Both the position numbers and the translations under genes were made by a program. Below are positions 1-5,021 of a stretch of DNA of 6,108 nt, piece after piece. The notes beneath the pieces were generated by a model, which saw only the letters and a list, made by a program, of their open reading frames with translations, had not been told where the DNA came from and ran no database searches. Source of the DNA: Actinomycetes bacterium. GTDB lineage: Bacteria > Actinomycetota > Actinomycetes > Mycobacteriales > Micromonosporaceae. Where the stretch lies: contig JAEZGP010000522.1 in NCBI GenBank assembly GCA_023437285.1, forward strand, positions 1 through 6,108. The letters are read 5' to 3'. The stretch's first letter is position 1. Every line of letters begins with the position of its first letter.

Positions 1-727
1 GGTCGGGCACGGGCGGCCGGGGCGTCGCCGGCCGGGCCGACAACTCGCGGCGAAGCTGGGCCAGCGCCGCGCGCGCCTCGTCGCGCATCCCGATGTCGAC
101 CTCGTGCCTGGCGTAGCGGGCCTGGTGATAGACGTGCGCCAGGTTGTCCAGCGCCTCGACGCTCACGTCCTGCGTACGCAGCAGGCGCAGCACCACGTCG
201 GTGGCCGTGTCGCCCACCTCGCGTTCGGCGCCGACGGTCCCGGCGGCCTCCTCCAGCCGCAGCCAGCACGCGATCACCGCGCGGCGCGGGTCGGCGTCGT
301 CGTCGTCGAGGGCGACGAGGCCCTCGTCGAGGGCGCTGCGCACGGCGTCGATGCGTTGCCCCTCGGGCAGTCGCGCGTCCGCCGTCTCCGCTGGCGCCAC
401 GCGGCGCGGCGCGATCTTGTCGCGGAGCATCAACCACAGGGGGTACGCCACGAGGGCCGCGATGGTGAGCACGCACAGCGCGCCGAAAAGGTTCGTCAGC
501 CAGGACGGCACCTGCCACGGCAGGTCCGGCGGGCCGGTGGGGACCGCGCTCGGGCTGCCGCTGGGCGGCTCCACCGTCGGCACGTCCTGGGCCGGCGGCC
601 GCGTTTCCGCCAGCTCGGTGATGAACCGCACCTCGGGGTGCGACACCAGCGACGCGACGATAATCGCGCCCAACAGCGCGGCGACCGCGGCGAGCGGTCC
701 CCACCGGCGCAGCGCTGTGCGGTTCAC
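1..727 (-). CDS. DUF4129-domain membrane protein, C-terminus beyond the window
   Basis: Read on the minus strand, GTG at 727 opens 242 codons with no stop before the window edge, so the 3' end is missing. An in-frame TAA at 737-739 leaves only GTG 727 (or CTG 730) as a start. The protein has two hydrophobic helices (about residues 11-29 and 81-101) joined by a Pro/Ser-rich extracytoplasmic loop. A cytoplasmic helical domain (about 125-228) follows, with an Arg/Trp-rich helix near RRAVIACWLRLEEAAG and the YHQARYARHEV segment typical of DUF4129. In actinobacteria such proteins usually sit beside a MoxR-type AAA ATPase and a DUF58 protein; those genes would lie left of position 1 and are not seen. 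The molecular function of the family is unknown. There is no Shine-Dalgarno, but a TANNNT element lies 6 nt upstream, so the message is probably leaderless. The family call is from motif recognition. Confidence 0.82.
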   Translation of the reverse strand, partial: MNRTALRRWGPLAAVAALLGAIIVASLVSHPEVRFITELAETRPPAQDVPTVEPPSGSPSAVPTGPPDLPWQVPSWLTNLFGALCVLTIAALVAYPLWLMLRDKIAPRRVAPAETADARLPEGQRIDAVRSALDEGLVALDDDDADPRRAVIACWLRLEEAAGTVGAEREVGDTATDVVLRLLRTQDVSVEALDNLAHVYHQARYARHEVDIGMRDEARAALAQLRRELSARPATPRPPVPD

Positions 728-733
728 CAGGGC

Positions 734-739
734 AGGTTA
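734..739 (-). promoter_or_regulatory. -10 element (TAACCT) of the DUF4129 gene, leaderless arrangement
   Basis: On the minus strand TAACCT fits the actinobacterial TANNNT -10. It ends 6 nt before the GTG at 727, so transcription would begin at or next to the start codon. No good TTGACA-like -35 is visible. The -35 position is instead occupied by the inverted repeat at 758-771. The call rests on spacing and consensus only. Confidence 0.5.
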
Positions 740-757
740 GCGTCCCCGCGCGAACCG

Positions 758-771
758 CACCGGCCCCGGTG
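758..771. repeat. 14-bp inverted repeat CACCGG-CC-CCGGTG in the divergent promoter region
   Basis: Two perfect 6-bp arms flank a 2-bp centre. The repeat sits 18 bp beyond the DUF4129 gene's -10, where the -35 would be, so it could be an operator site. In DNA this GC-rich a repeat this short can arise by chance. Confidence 0.3.
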
Positions 772-849
772 ACCCTCCGTCCGGGATCGCGCGCGTCGTA
801 GCCGGTCAACCTCGGTGATCGTTGGGTGGTGGGGCGGCGGTCGACGCAT

Positions 850-855
850 GGAGGT
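850..855 (+). promoter_or_regulatory. Shine-Dalgarno GGAGGT setting the start of the secreted protein
   Basis: GGAGGT lies 5 nt before ATG 861, a near-perfect match to the 16S anti-SD. It decides for ATG 861 over the upstream in-frame GTG at 822. Confidence 0.85.
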
Positions 856-860
856 ACCTG

Positions 861-1373
861 ATGAGGATTATTAGCCGGCGCGGATTCGGCGTGCTGATCG
901 CGGCGAGCGCCGCGCTCATGGTCGCCGCGGGCGGTGCCGTCGCGGCCAGCACGCTGCGTACGGGCACGACCGTGGCCCACACGGCCGTGCTGACCCAGGA
1001 CACCGCGTCGACCCATACCGGCTCGGCGTTCACGCAACTGGGCAGCCTGTCCGTCAACGCGGGTGCGGGCAGCACCATCCTGGTCACCTTCTCGGCCGAG
1101 AGCGCCTGCTCCGGCGCCAACGGCTGGTGCACGGCGCGGGTCCTGGTCGACGGGACGGAGGCGACCCCGGCGGTCGGCACCGACTTCTCGTTCGACAGCA
1201 CCAACACCAACCGGGAGACCGCCGAGTCGTGGGAGTCGCACAGCATGCAGCGCGTGGCCACGGCCACGACGGCGGGCAGCCACACCGTCGTGCTCCAGGT
1301 GGCCCAGATCGGCACGAACGTCACCGCCCGCTACGACGACTGGACCCTGACGGCAATGGCCATCGCCCCGTGA
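861..1373 (+). CDS. Small secreted protein, probable Tat substrate, function unknown
   Basis: This is a 170-residue exported protein that I cannot assign to a named family. Start ATG 861 is chosen for its strong GGAGGT site. Residues 1-28 form a signal peptide: a basic N-region containing SRRGF (5-9), which fits the twin-arginine consensus S-R-R-x-F, then a moderately hydrophobic Ala/Gly-rich core and an AVA-type cleavage site near residue 28. The mature part (about 141 residues) alternates Thr/Ser/Val-rich strands, as expected of a beta-sandwich. It includes a TILVTFSAES strand and an ARVLVDGTE hairpin. Its two cysteines (C83, C90) are close enough for a disulfide. There is no lipobox, cell-wall anchor or catalytic motif. 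It is the only plus-strand gene here, divergent from the DUF4129 gene and convergent with the glycosylase gene, so it is probably transcribed alone. Confidence 0.82.
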   Translation: MRIISRRGFGVLIAASAALMVAAGGAVAASTLRTGTTVAHTAVLTQDTASTHTGSAFTQLGSLSVNAGAGSTILVTFSAESACSGANGWCTARVLVDGTEATPAVGTDFSFDSTNTNRETAESWESHSMQRVATATTAGSHTVVLQVAQIGTNVTARYDDWTLTAMAIAP

Positions 1374-1383
1374 GCGCAGCGGT

Positions 1384-2145
1384 TTACGGCGCCTCGGCCG
1401 CGTGCCGGGCCGCGCTGAACACGTCGTCCAGCATCGACGGGGTCAGCCGGCCGGTGAACGTGTTCTGCTGGCTCACGTGATAGCAGCCCAGCAGCGTCGG
1501 CGCCCCAGGGATCTCCACGCGGGCGCCGTGGCCGAAGGCGGGGCGCGGGACGGGCGCGCGTAGCCCGTACACCTGGGTGAGGACCGGCCACCACGCGGCC
1601 CAGGCGAACCCACCCAGGGCGACCACGACGCGCAGCGTGGGTCTGATGAGTTCGACCTCGCGGTGCAGCCACGGAGCGCAGGTGTCGCGCTCGGCCGGCG
1701 TGGGCTTGTTGTCGGGCGGCGCGCAGCGCACGGCCGCGAAGATCCGCGTGTCCGTGAGCGTCAGGCCGTCGTCGCGGCTGACGCTGTGCGCCTGGTTGGC
1801 CAGGCCGGCGCGGTGCAGGGCGGCGAACAGCACGTCGCCCGAGCGGTCGCCGGTGAAGATGCGGCCGGTGCGGTTGCCGCCGTGCGCGGCCGGCGCGAGA
1901 CCCAGGATCGCGATGCGCGCGTCGGCCGCCCCGAACCCGGGCACGGGCCGGCCCCAGTACGTCTCGTCGCGGAACGCCGCCCGCCGCGTCCGGGCGACCT
2001 CCGTACGCCACGCGACCAGGCGCGGGCACGCGAAGCAGTCGCTGACCGCGGCGTCGAGGGCCGCGAGGTCCGTGGCGCGGCGGGCGTTGGTCGTGACTTC
2101 GGCCGCGGTGGTGGTACGCGTACTCACCCCAGGTTGCGTAGTCAC
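1384..2145 (-). CDS. udgB: Uracil-DNA glycosylase family 5 (UdgB-type, [4Fe-4S])
   Basis: A base-excision repair enzyme that removes uracil, and in characterised family-5 members also other deaminated bases such as hypoxanthine, from DNA. GTG 2145 gives 253 residues. An in-frame GTG at 2127 is an alternative start (247 residues). Four cysteines (C37 and C40 in DCFACPRL, C141 and C156 further on) fit the family's iron-sulfur cluster. Motif 1 (82-100), [19 protein letters not shown], lacks the catalytic Asp/Asn of classical families, as expected of family 5. Motif 3 is [15 protein letters not shown] (221-235), with H223 as the conserved histidine. The start overlaps the hydrolase stop as GTGA, so the two are co-transcribed and probably translationally coupled, though no functional link is obvious. 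The stop/start junction lies in an 18-bp tandem duplication. It ends 10 bp from the convergent secreted-protein gene. Confidence 0.92.
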   Translation of the reverse strand: MTTQPGVSTRTTTAAEVTTNARRATDLAALDAAVSDCFACPRLVAWRTEVARTRRAAFRDETYWGRPVPGFGAADARIAILGLAPAAHGGNRTGRIFTGDRSGDVLFAALHRAGLANQAHSVSRDDGLTLTDTRIFAAVRCAPPDNKPTPAERDTCAPWLHREVELIRPTLRVVVALGGFAWAAWWPVLTQVYGLRAPVPRPAFGHGARVEIPGAPTLLGCYHVSQQNTFTGRLTPSMLDDVFSAARHAAEAP

Positions 2146-2154
2146 CCCAGGTTG
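2119..2154 (-). repeat. 18-bp tandem duplication across the hydrolase stop / glycosylase start
   Basis: Two adjacent 18-bp units, CAACCTGGGGTGACTACG (2154-2137) and CAACCTGGGGTGAGTACG (2136-2119) on the minus strand, differ at one base. Each carries the GTGA stop/start overlap. As 18 is a multiple of three, the second copy repeats the hydrolase's N-L-G-stop in its own frame and offers the glycosylase a second GTG in its frame. Confidence 0.9.
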
Positions 2155-2825
2155 GCGTTGAGGAAGGCCAGGGTGCGCTCCCACGCCGCGGTCGACGCTG
2201 CCGCGTCGTAGACCTCGGGTCGCTCGTCGTTGAAGAAAGCGTGCCGGGTGCCCGGGTAGTCGTAGACCTCCACCGTGCCGCCCGCGTCCTTGATCGCGGC
2301 GACGGCCTGCTGGATGCCCGGCGCGGCCGACGTGCCGTCCTCCTCGGAGCAGTGCAACTGCGCGGCCTTGCCGGCGTAGTTGGTCCACTCGGGACTCATC
2401 CGCTCCCACGGTACGGCCGGGTAGAAGCCGACGGCGGCGCGGATGTGCGGCGACAGGGTCGCCGACCACAGGGCGAGGCTGCCGCCCATGCAGAAGCCCA
2501 CGGTGCCCACCCCGCCGGTGACCTCGGGCAGCGCGGCCAGGTATGCCGCCGCGCCGGCCATGTCCTTGGCCGCCTGGTCCATCGCGAGGCCCATCATGAG
2601 CTTGCCGGCCTCGTCGGGCTCGGACGTCTTCACGCCGTGGTAGAGGTCGGGGGCGAGGGTCACGAAGCCGGCGGCGGCGAACCGGTCGGCGATGTCGGTG
2701 ATGTGCCCGACGAGGCCCCACCACTCCTGGATCACGATCACGGCGCGGCCGTTCGGCGCGGCGGGCTCGGCCAGATAGCCCTCGCTGGTGCCGCCGTTGC
2801 TGGCGTAGCTGACAAGGTCACCCAT
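2142..2825 (-). CDS. Dienelactone hydrolase family protein
   Basis: An alpha/beta-hydrolase of the carboxymethylenebutenolidase (DLH) family, expected in the cytoplasm. Family members hydrolyse lactones or esters; the true substrate here is unknown. With ATG 2825 it has 227 residues, close to the usual length. The nucleophile is C112 in GFCMGGS, and the rest of the triad is D163 (SEEDG) and H195 (PGTRHAF). E34 in QEWWG matches the active-site glutamate that activates the Cys in characterised DLH. The start [12 protein letters not shown] is typical of actinobacterial homologues. An in-frame ATG at 2876 would translate the hairpin just upstream and is rejected. The ribosome-binding site is weak (GGCTGGGCGG). 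The gene leads a two-gene unit with the glycosylase, joined by a GTGA overlap. Confidence 0.9.
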   Translation of the reverse strand: MGDLVSYASNGGTSEGYLAEPAAPNGRAVIVIQEWWGLVGHITDIADRFAAAGFVTLAPDLYHGVKTSEPDEAGKLMMGLAMDQAAKDMAGAAAYLAALPEVTGGVGTVGFCMGGSLALWSATLSPHIRAAVGFYPAVPWERMSPEWTNYAGKAAQLHCSEEDGTSAAPGIQQAVAAIKDAGGTVEVYDYPGTRHAFFNDERPEVYDAAASTAAWERTLAFLNANLG

Positions 2826-2841
2826 GCCGCCCAGCCAATCA

Positions 2842-2882
2842 CGTCCTATGGCCCGCGTGAAGTAGGCGCGGGCCATAGGACG
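2842..2882 (-). terminator. Perfect 16-bp hairpin, probable terminator of the LppU-like operon
   Basis: The arms CGTCCTATGGCCCGCG (2842-2857) and its exact complement (2867-2882) are separated by a 9-nt loop. The hairpin begins 6 nt after the TAA of the Gly-rich protein gene, where an intrinsic terminator is expected. It has no U-tract, which is common in high-GC actinobacteria. It also ends only 16 nt before the hydrolase ATG. An attenuator, an mRNA-stabilising structure or a large operator for the hydrolase gene are therefore alternatives. The dyad is certain; its role is inferred. Confidence 0.7.
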
Positions 2883-2888
2883 CGCGAC

Positions 2889-3134
2889 TTACGACAACAC
2901 GTTCACCGCGGCGGTGACCGCACCGCTCACCGCGGCGCCGAGGCCGACCAGGCCGATCAACGCGGCCGCGCCGCAGCCCGATCGGCCGGACGCCGCGCCG
3001 CTCGGGTTGACGCCGTCGGGCTCACCGGTCCCGCCGATGCCCGCGTCGCCACCTCCGCCGAACCCATCGCTGCCACCGCCGCCGACGCCGCTGATGCCGG
3101 GCTGCTCATGACCGCCCTGACTCTGCTCCGCCAC
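2889..3134 (-). CDS. Small Gly-rich protein with a C-terminal membrane helix, function unknown
   Basis: This 81-residue protein is not recognised as a known family. GTG 3134 is chosen because a strong GGAAGGGAG site lies 6 nt upstream; an in-frame GTG at 3158 precedes that site. Residues 1-50 are Gly/Ser/Asp-rich with runs such as VGGGGSDGFGGGGDAG and should be disordered. Residues 55-79 are a hydrophobic Ala/Val/Leu/Gly helix ending at the C-terminus, giving a tail-anchored layout. One cysteine (C54) sits at the membrane border. The gene starts 27 nt after the LppU-like gene's stop and is followed by a strong hairpin, so it is the second gene of a two-gene operon. The good ribosome-binding site, operon position and separate terminator support a real gene despite its low complexity. 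A partner role with the LppU-like protein is inference. Confidence 0.68.
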   Translation of the reverse strand: MAEQSQGGHEQPGISGVGGGGSDGFGGGGDAGIGGTGEPDGVNPSGAASGRSGCGAAALIGLVGLGAAVSGAVTAAVNVLS

Positions 3135-3140
3135 CCAAGT

Positions 3141-3149
3141 CTCCCTTCC
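3141..3149 (-). promoter_or_regulatory. Shine-Dalgarno GGAAGGGAG fixing the Gly-rich protein start
   Basis: The purine-rich site lies 6 nt upstream of GTG 3134. It falls inside the longer alternative reading frame from GTG 3158, so the shorter start is preferred. Confidence 0.7.
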
Positions 3150-3161
3150 GCCTGTCACTGA

Positions 3162-3593
3162 CTACTTGGTGATCGCCTGGAGGCAGACCACCTTGCCGGG
3201 GGTGTTCCGCTGCTCGCCGCCGGAGATCCAGATCGGCACGGTCGTCGCCGTCCACTGCGCGCACGTGGTGCCACTCGCCTGCGCGAGCGTCACGTTCTCG
3301 ACAATGCCCAGCACCTTGTACGCGGCGGCCGCGTCGCCGCAGTCCACCTTCGTGTCGCGGATGTCGATCTCTTCCGTGCCGCCCAACGCCGTCAGGCAGT
3401 CGCCTGGCTCCGCGTGGGTGGCGTCATCCTTGGCCGTCATCCACCCGTACGCCAGGCCGGCAAGCAGCACGACCAGCACCGCGCCGCCGCCGAGCAGCCA
3501 CAACAGGCGCTTCGACCGAGGCTGTTCGGCCGGGCCGGTGCCCTCTTCGCCGGCGGTGCCGACCTCTTCGTCGACGGGGTTGTCGTTGGCCAC
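3162..3593 (-). CDS. LppU/SCO3897-like membrane-anchored extracytoplasmic protein
   Basis: A 143-residue protein with an acidic, disordered N-terminus (1-25), a basic stop RSKR, one transmembrane helix (about 29-50) and an extracytoplasmic domain (about 60-143). The domain pattern GDC(L)…VDCGD…AAYKVLG…C…C matches the actinobacterial LppU/SCO3897-like family. Four cysteines (C66, C85, C111, C137) could make two disulfides outside the membrane. The family's function is unknown. GTG 3593 is chosen because GGAGAGGAA ends 7 nt upstream; the in-frame GTG at 3611 overlaps that site. There is no lipobox, so anchoring is by the helix and not by a lipid. It is the first gene of an operon with the small Gly-rich protein. 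A weak -10 (TAGCGT) lies at 3629-3634. Confidence 0.78.
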   Translation of the reverse strand: MANDNPVDEEVGTAGEEGTGPAEQPRSKRLLWLLGGGAVLVVLLAGLAYGWMTAKDDATHAEPGDCLTALGGTEEIDIRDTKVDCGDAAAAYKVLGIVENVTLAQASGTTCAQWTATTVPIWISGGEQRNTPGKVVCLQAITK

Positions 3594-3600
3594 GAGCGCG

Positions 3601-3609
3601 TTCCTCTCC
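3601..3609 (-). promoter_or_regulatory. Shine-Dalgarno GGAGAGGAA fixing the LppU-like start
   Basis: The site ends 7 nt before GTG 3593 and overlaps the alternative upstream GTG at 3611, arguing for the shorter protein. Confidence 0.65.
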
Positions 3610-3628
3610 ACGGTCCGGCAGCGCGTTC

Positions 3629-3634
3629 ACGCTA
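3629..3634 (-). promoter_or_regulatory. Possible -10 (TAGCGT) of the LppU-like operon
   Basis: TAGCGT fits TANNNT and lies about 20 nt upstream of the ribosome-binding site, in the 77-bp gap after the HAAS gene. No recognisable -35 is present. This is a weak call. Confidence 0.3.
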
Positions 3635-3670
3635 GCGGGCGTGGGCGACCCGCACCATCCGGCCGGAGAC

Positions 3671-4618
3671 CTACGGCGTCGCGGTGGGCTCCAGGCTGGC
3701 TGAAGGCTCCGGGCTGGCCGAGGGCTCCGGGCTGGCTGAGGGCTGCGAGCCGGCTGAGGGCGGCGCGGTCGTGCCCCGACCCGGCTGCCACTGCACGGGC
3801 GGGCACAGCGGATAGCTGAAACCGTTCGCGTCCAAGGGCTGCGTGTAGTCATGACAACGGTAGTAGTCACCGATCTGGATCGGGTTGCCGTTCTGGTCGT
3901 AGAGCCGCACGCCGTCGAGCGGGTTGTTGTTCATGTCATACGGGTAGACGTCGGTGACGCCGCTGAACGGTTCGTAGTAGACCGTCCCGCCGTTCTCGTA
4001 CTGGAAGGCGCGCGGGGCCAGGTTGGCGACCGCCAGCGCAACGATGAGCACCCCGGCGCCGTGCACGGCGAACCGGCCCCAGCGGGGCAGGCCGGGAGTG
4101 GCCCTGCCGAGGCGCACGGACACGATCACGCAGACCCCGACGACCAGCAGCCAGATCAGCGCGTCCTCCAGGTCCATGCTCACCGGCAGCAGCCGCGCGA
4201 AGTACTCGTCGCGGGCCGCCACGAGGATCAACAAGCCGACCAGGTAGCCGCGCAGCACCCACCAGCCGGGCCGCAACAGGTCCAGCAGGTCGGCGGCGCG
4301 CTGGTAGCCGAGCAGCCGGCCGCCCGCCCGGTCCGCGCGGTCCGCGTACGCCCGCAGGTTGCGCATGAGTTCGGCGGCCGGCTTACCTGCCGCCCCCGTG
4401 GCGGCCGGGAGTCCGGCGGCGGCGCGCAATTCGGCCGCGTAGCTCTCGGGCGGTCCGAGCCGCTCCTCAAGGTCGGCGCCGCTCTCGGCGAGCACCTCCG
4501 CGAGGTGTGCGGGCTCGTCCTCGAGCAGCTCCTCGCGGGTCTCGGTGGGTAGGTCCGCGAGAGCGGCGCGGACGCGCTGAAGGTAGCCGCTGATCTCCGG
4601 GCTCGTAACGGTGCTCAT
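3671..4618 (-). CDS. HAAS-domain membrane protein paired with PadR
   Basis: A 315-residue protein. Residues 8-70 form the helical HAAS (DUF1700-type) domain, with YLQRVRAALADLP, an acidic helix ELLEDEPAHLAEVLAE and the ERLGPPESYAAELR signature. Family members are usually encoded directly after PadR regulators. Three transmembrane helices follow (about 119-135, 152-171, 182-202), putting the C-terminus outside. The extracytoplasmic part (203-315) has two similar motifs, YDMNNNPLDGV (227-237) and YDQNGNPIQIG (240-250), two cysteines (C255, C272) and a Pro/Ser/Glu tail with a six-residue SASPEP repeat. ATG 4618 overlaps the padR stop as ATGA, so the pair is translationally coupled. By inference it may present an envelope signal to, or be controlled by, the PadR protein. 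I see no catalytic motif. Confidence 0.85.
   Translation of the reverse strand: MSTVTSPEISGYLQRVRAALADLPTETREELLEDEPAHLAEVLAESGADLEERLGPPESYAAELRAAAGLPAATGAAGKPAAELMRNLRAYADRADRAGGRLLGYQRAADLLDLLRPGWWVLRGYLVGLLILVAARDEYFARLLPVSMDLEDALIWLLVVGVCVIVSVRLGRATPGLPRWGRFAVHGAGVLIVALAVANLAPRAFQYENGGTVYYEPFSGVTDVYPYDMNNNPLDGVRLYDQNGNPIQIGDYYRCHDYTQPLDANGFSYPLCPPVQWQPGRGTTAPPSAGSQPSASPEPSASPEPSASLEPTATP
3687..3758 (-). repeat. Four 18-bp tandem units coding the SASPEP tail
   Basis: Units start at 3687, 3705, 3723 and 3741 on the plus strand. The consensus is GGCTCCGGGCTGGCTGAG, and the last unit is the most diverged. They encode the six-residue SASPEP-like repeat at the C-terminus of the HAAS protein. 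Copy number of such repeats can vary by slippage without breaking the frame. Confidence 0.85.
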
Positions 4619-4947
4619 GCCCTGGCCCCCCGTTCGGTGAGGATGGTGTCCATGGTGGTGGCGAAGGAGCGCCAGACCTTGCCCGAGGTGGCGAGCTGGG
4701 TGCGGCCGGCGGCGTTGAGCGAGTAGTACTTGCGGTGCGGACCCTCCTCGGAGGGCACCACGTACGTCGTGAGGTAGCCGGCCTGGAAGAGGCGGCGCAG
4801 CGTGCCGTAGACGGACGCGTCGCCCACCTCCTCCAGCCCGCTGCCGCGCAGGCGGCGCAGGATGTCGTAGCCGTAGCCGTCCTCGTCGCGCAGCACGGCG
4901 AGAACCGCGAGGTCCAGGACTCCCTTGAGAAGTTGGGTGGTATCCAC
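4615..4947 (-). CDS. PadR-family transcriptional regulator
   Basis: A winged-helix DNA-binding repressor of the short PadR type, 110 residues from GTG 4947. The segment LKGVLDLAVLAVLRDEDGYG is the N-terminal helix and the GYxY/I hallmark. The recognition helix is DASVYGTLRRLFQAGYL, and the wing is in EEGPHRKYYSLNAAGRTQL. The C-terminal helix expected to dimerise follows (KVWRSFATTMDTILTERG). A GTG at 4956 would add three residues but lies inside the -10 element, so I prefer 4947, which is placed for leaderless translation. The stop overlaps the HAAS gene's ATG (ATGA). A 14-bp near-palindrome over the -10 suggests autorepression. The ligand or signal is unknown. Confidence 0.92.
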   Translation of the reverse strand: MDTTQLLKGVLDLAVLAVLRDEDGYGYDILRRLRGSGLEEVGDASVYGTLRRLFQAGYLTTYVVPSEEGPHRKYYSLNAAGRTQLATSGKVWRSFATTMDTILTERGARA

Positions 4948-4952
4948 GCTCT

Positions 4953-4966
4953 GCACGGTACTGTGC
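4953..4966. promoter_or_regulatory. Candidate PadR operator, near-palindrome GCACGGTACTGTGC
   Basis: The 14-bp dyad is perfect except for one mismatched pair (GCAC-rGTACy-GTGC) and covers the whole -10 element. PadR proteins often repress their own promoters by binding dyads there. The palindrome is seen directly; binding by this PadR is inference. Confidence 0.5.
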
Positions 4967-4984
4967 GATGCGAAGTAGTGTCAA
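4955..4984 (-). promoter_or_regulatory. padR–HAAS promoter: TTGACA (4979-4984), 18 bp, TACCGT (4955-4960)
   Basis: The -35 is a perfect TTGACA and the -10 fits TANNNT. The -10 ends 7 nt before GTG 4947, so transcription should start at or beside that codon and give a leaderless message. The 18-bp spacer is within the normal range. This is the best promoter in the window. Confidence 0.72.
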
Positions 4985-5021
4985 CGGCGAGCATCCACAG
5001 AGGACCTGTTAGCTGGCACGA

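Larger units (their letters stand above)
728..860. other. Divergent intergenic region between the DUF4129 and secreted-protein genes
   Basis: These 133 bp separate two divergent starts. They hold the leftward -10 (734-739), the short inverted repeat (758-771) and the rightward ribosome-binding site (850-855). I see no confident rightward promoter. A GTG-started in-frame extension from 822 exists but lacks a ribosome-binding site and would put residues ahead of the signal peptide. Confidence 0.6.

Noticed and set aside
104..772. Long plus-strand open frames opposite the DUF4129 gene
   Set aside because: The translations are Arg/His/Ala-rich with no motif. The minus-strand frame has clear membrane helices and DUF4129 features.
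1384..2724. Single 446-residue minus-strand protein covering the glycosylase
   Set aside because: The upstream half is an out-of-frame reading of the hydrolase gene. The glycosylase homology begins near 2145.
2826..2876. N-terminal extension of the hydrolase from ATG 2876
   Set aside because: It would translate the 16-bp hairpin. The family's N-terminus begins at the ATG at 2825.
2241..3161. 306-codon plus-strand open frame
   Set aside because: It runs antisense to the hydrolase and Gly-rich protein genes and has a low-complexity His/Arg/Gly translation, a typical shadow in high-GC DNA.
4985..5021. Terminator between ppx and padR
   Set aside because: Only a 4-bp ACAG/CTGT stem is found, too weak to call.
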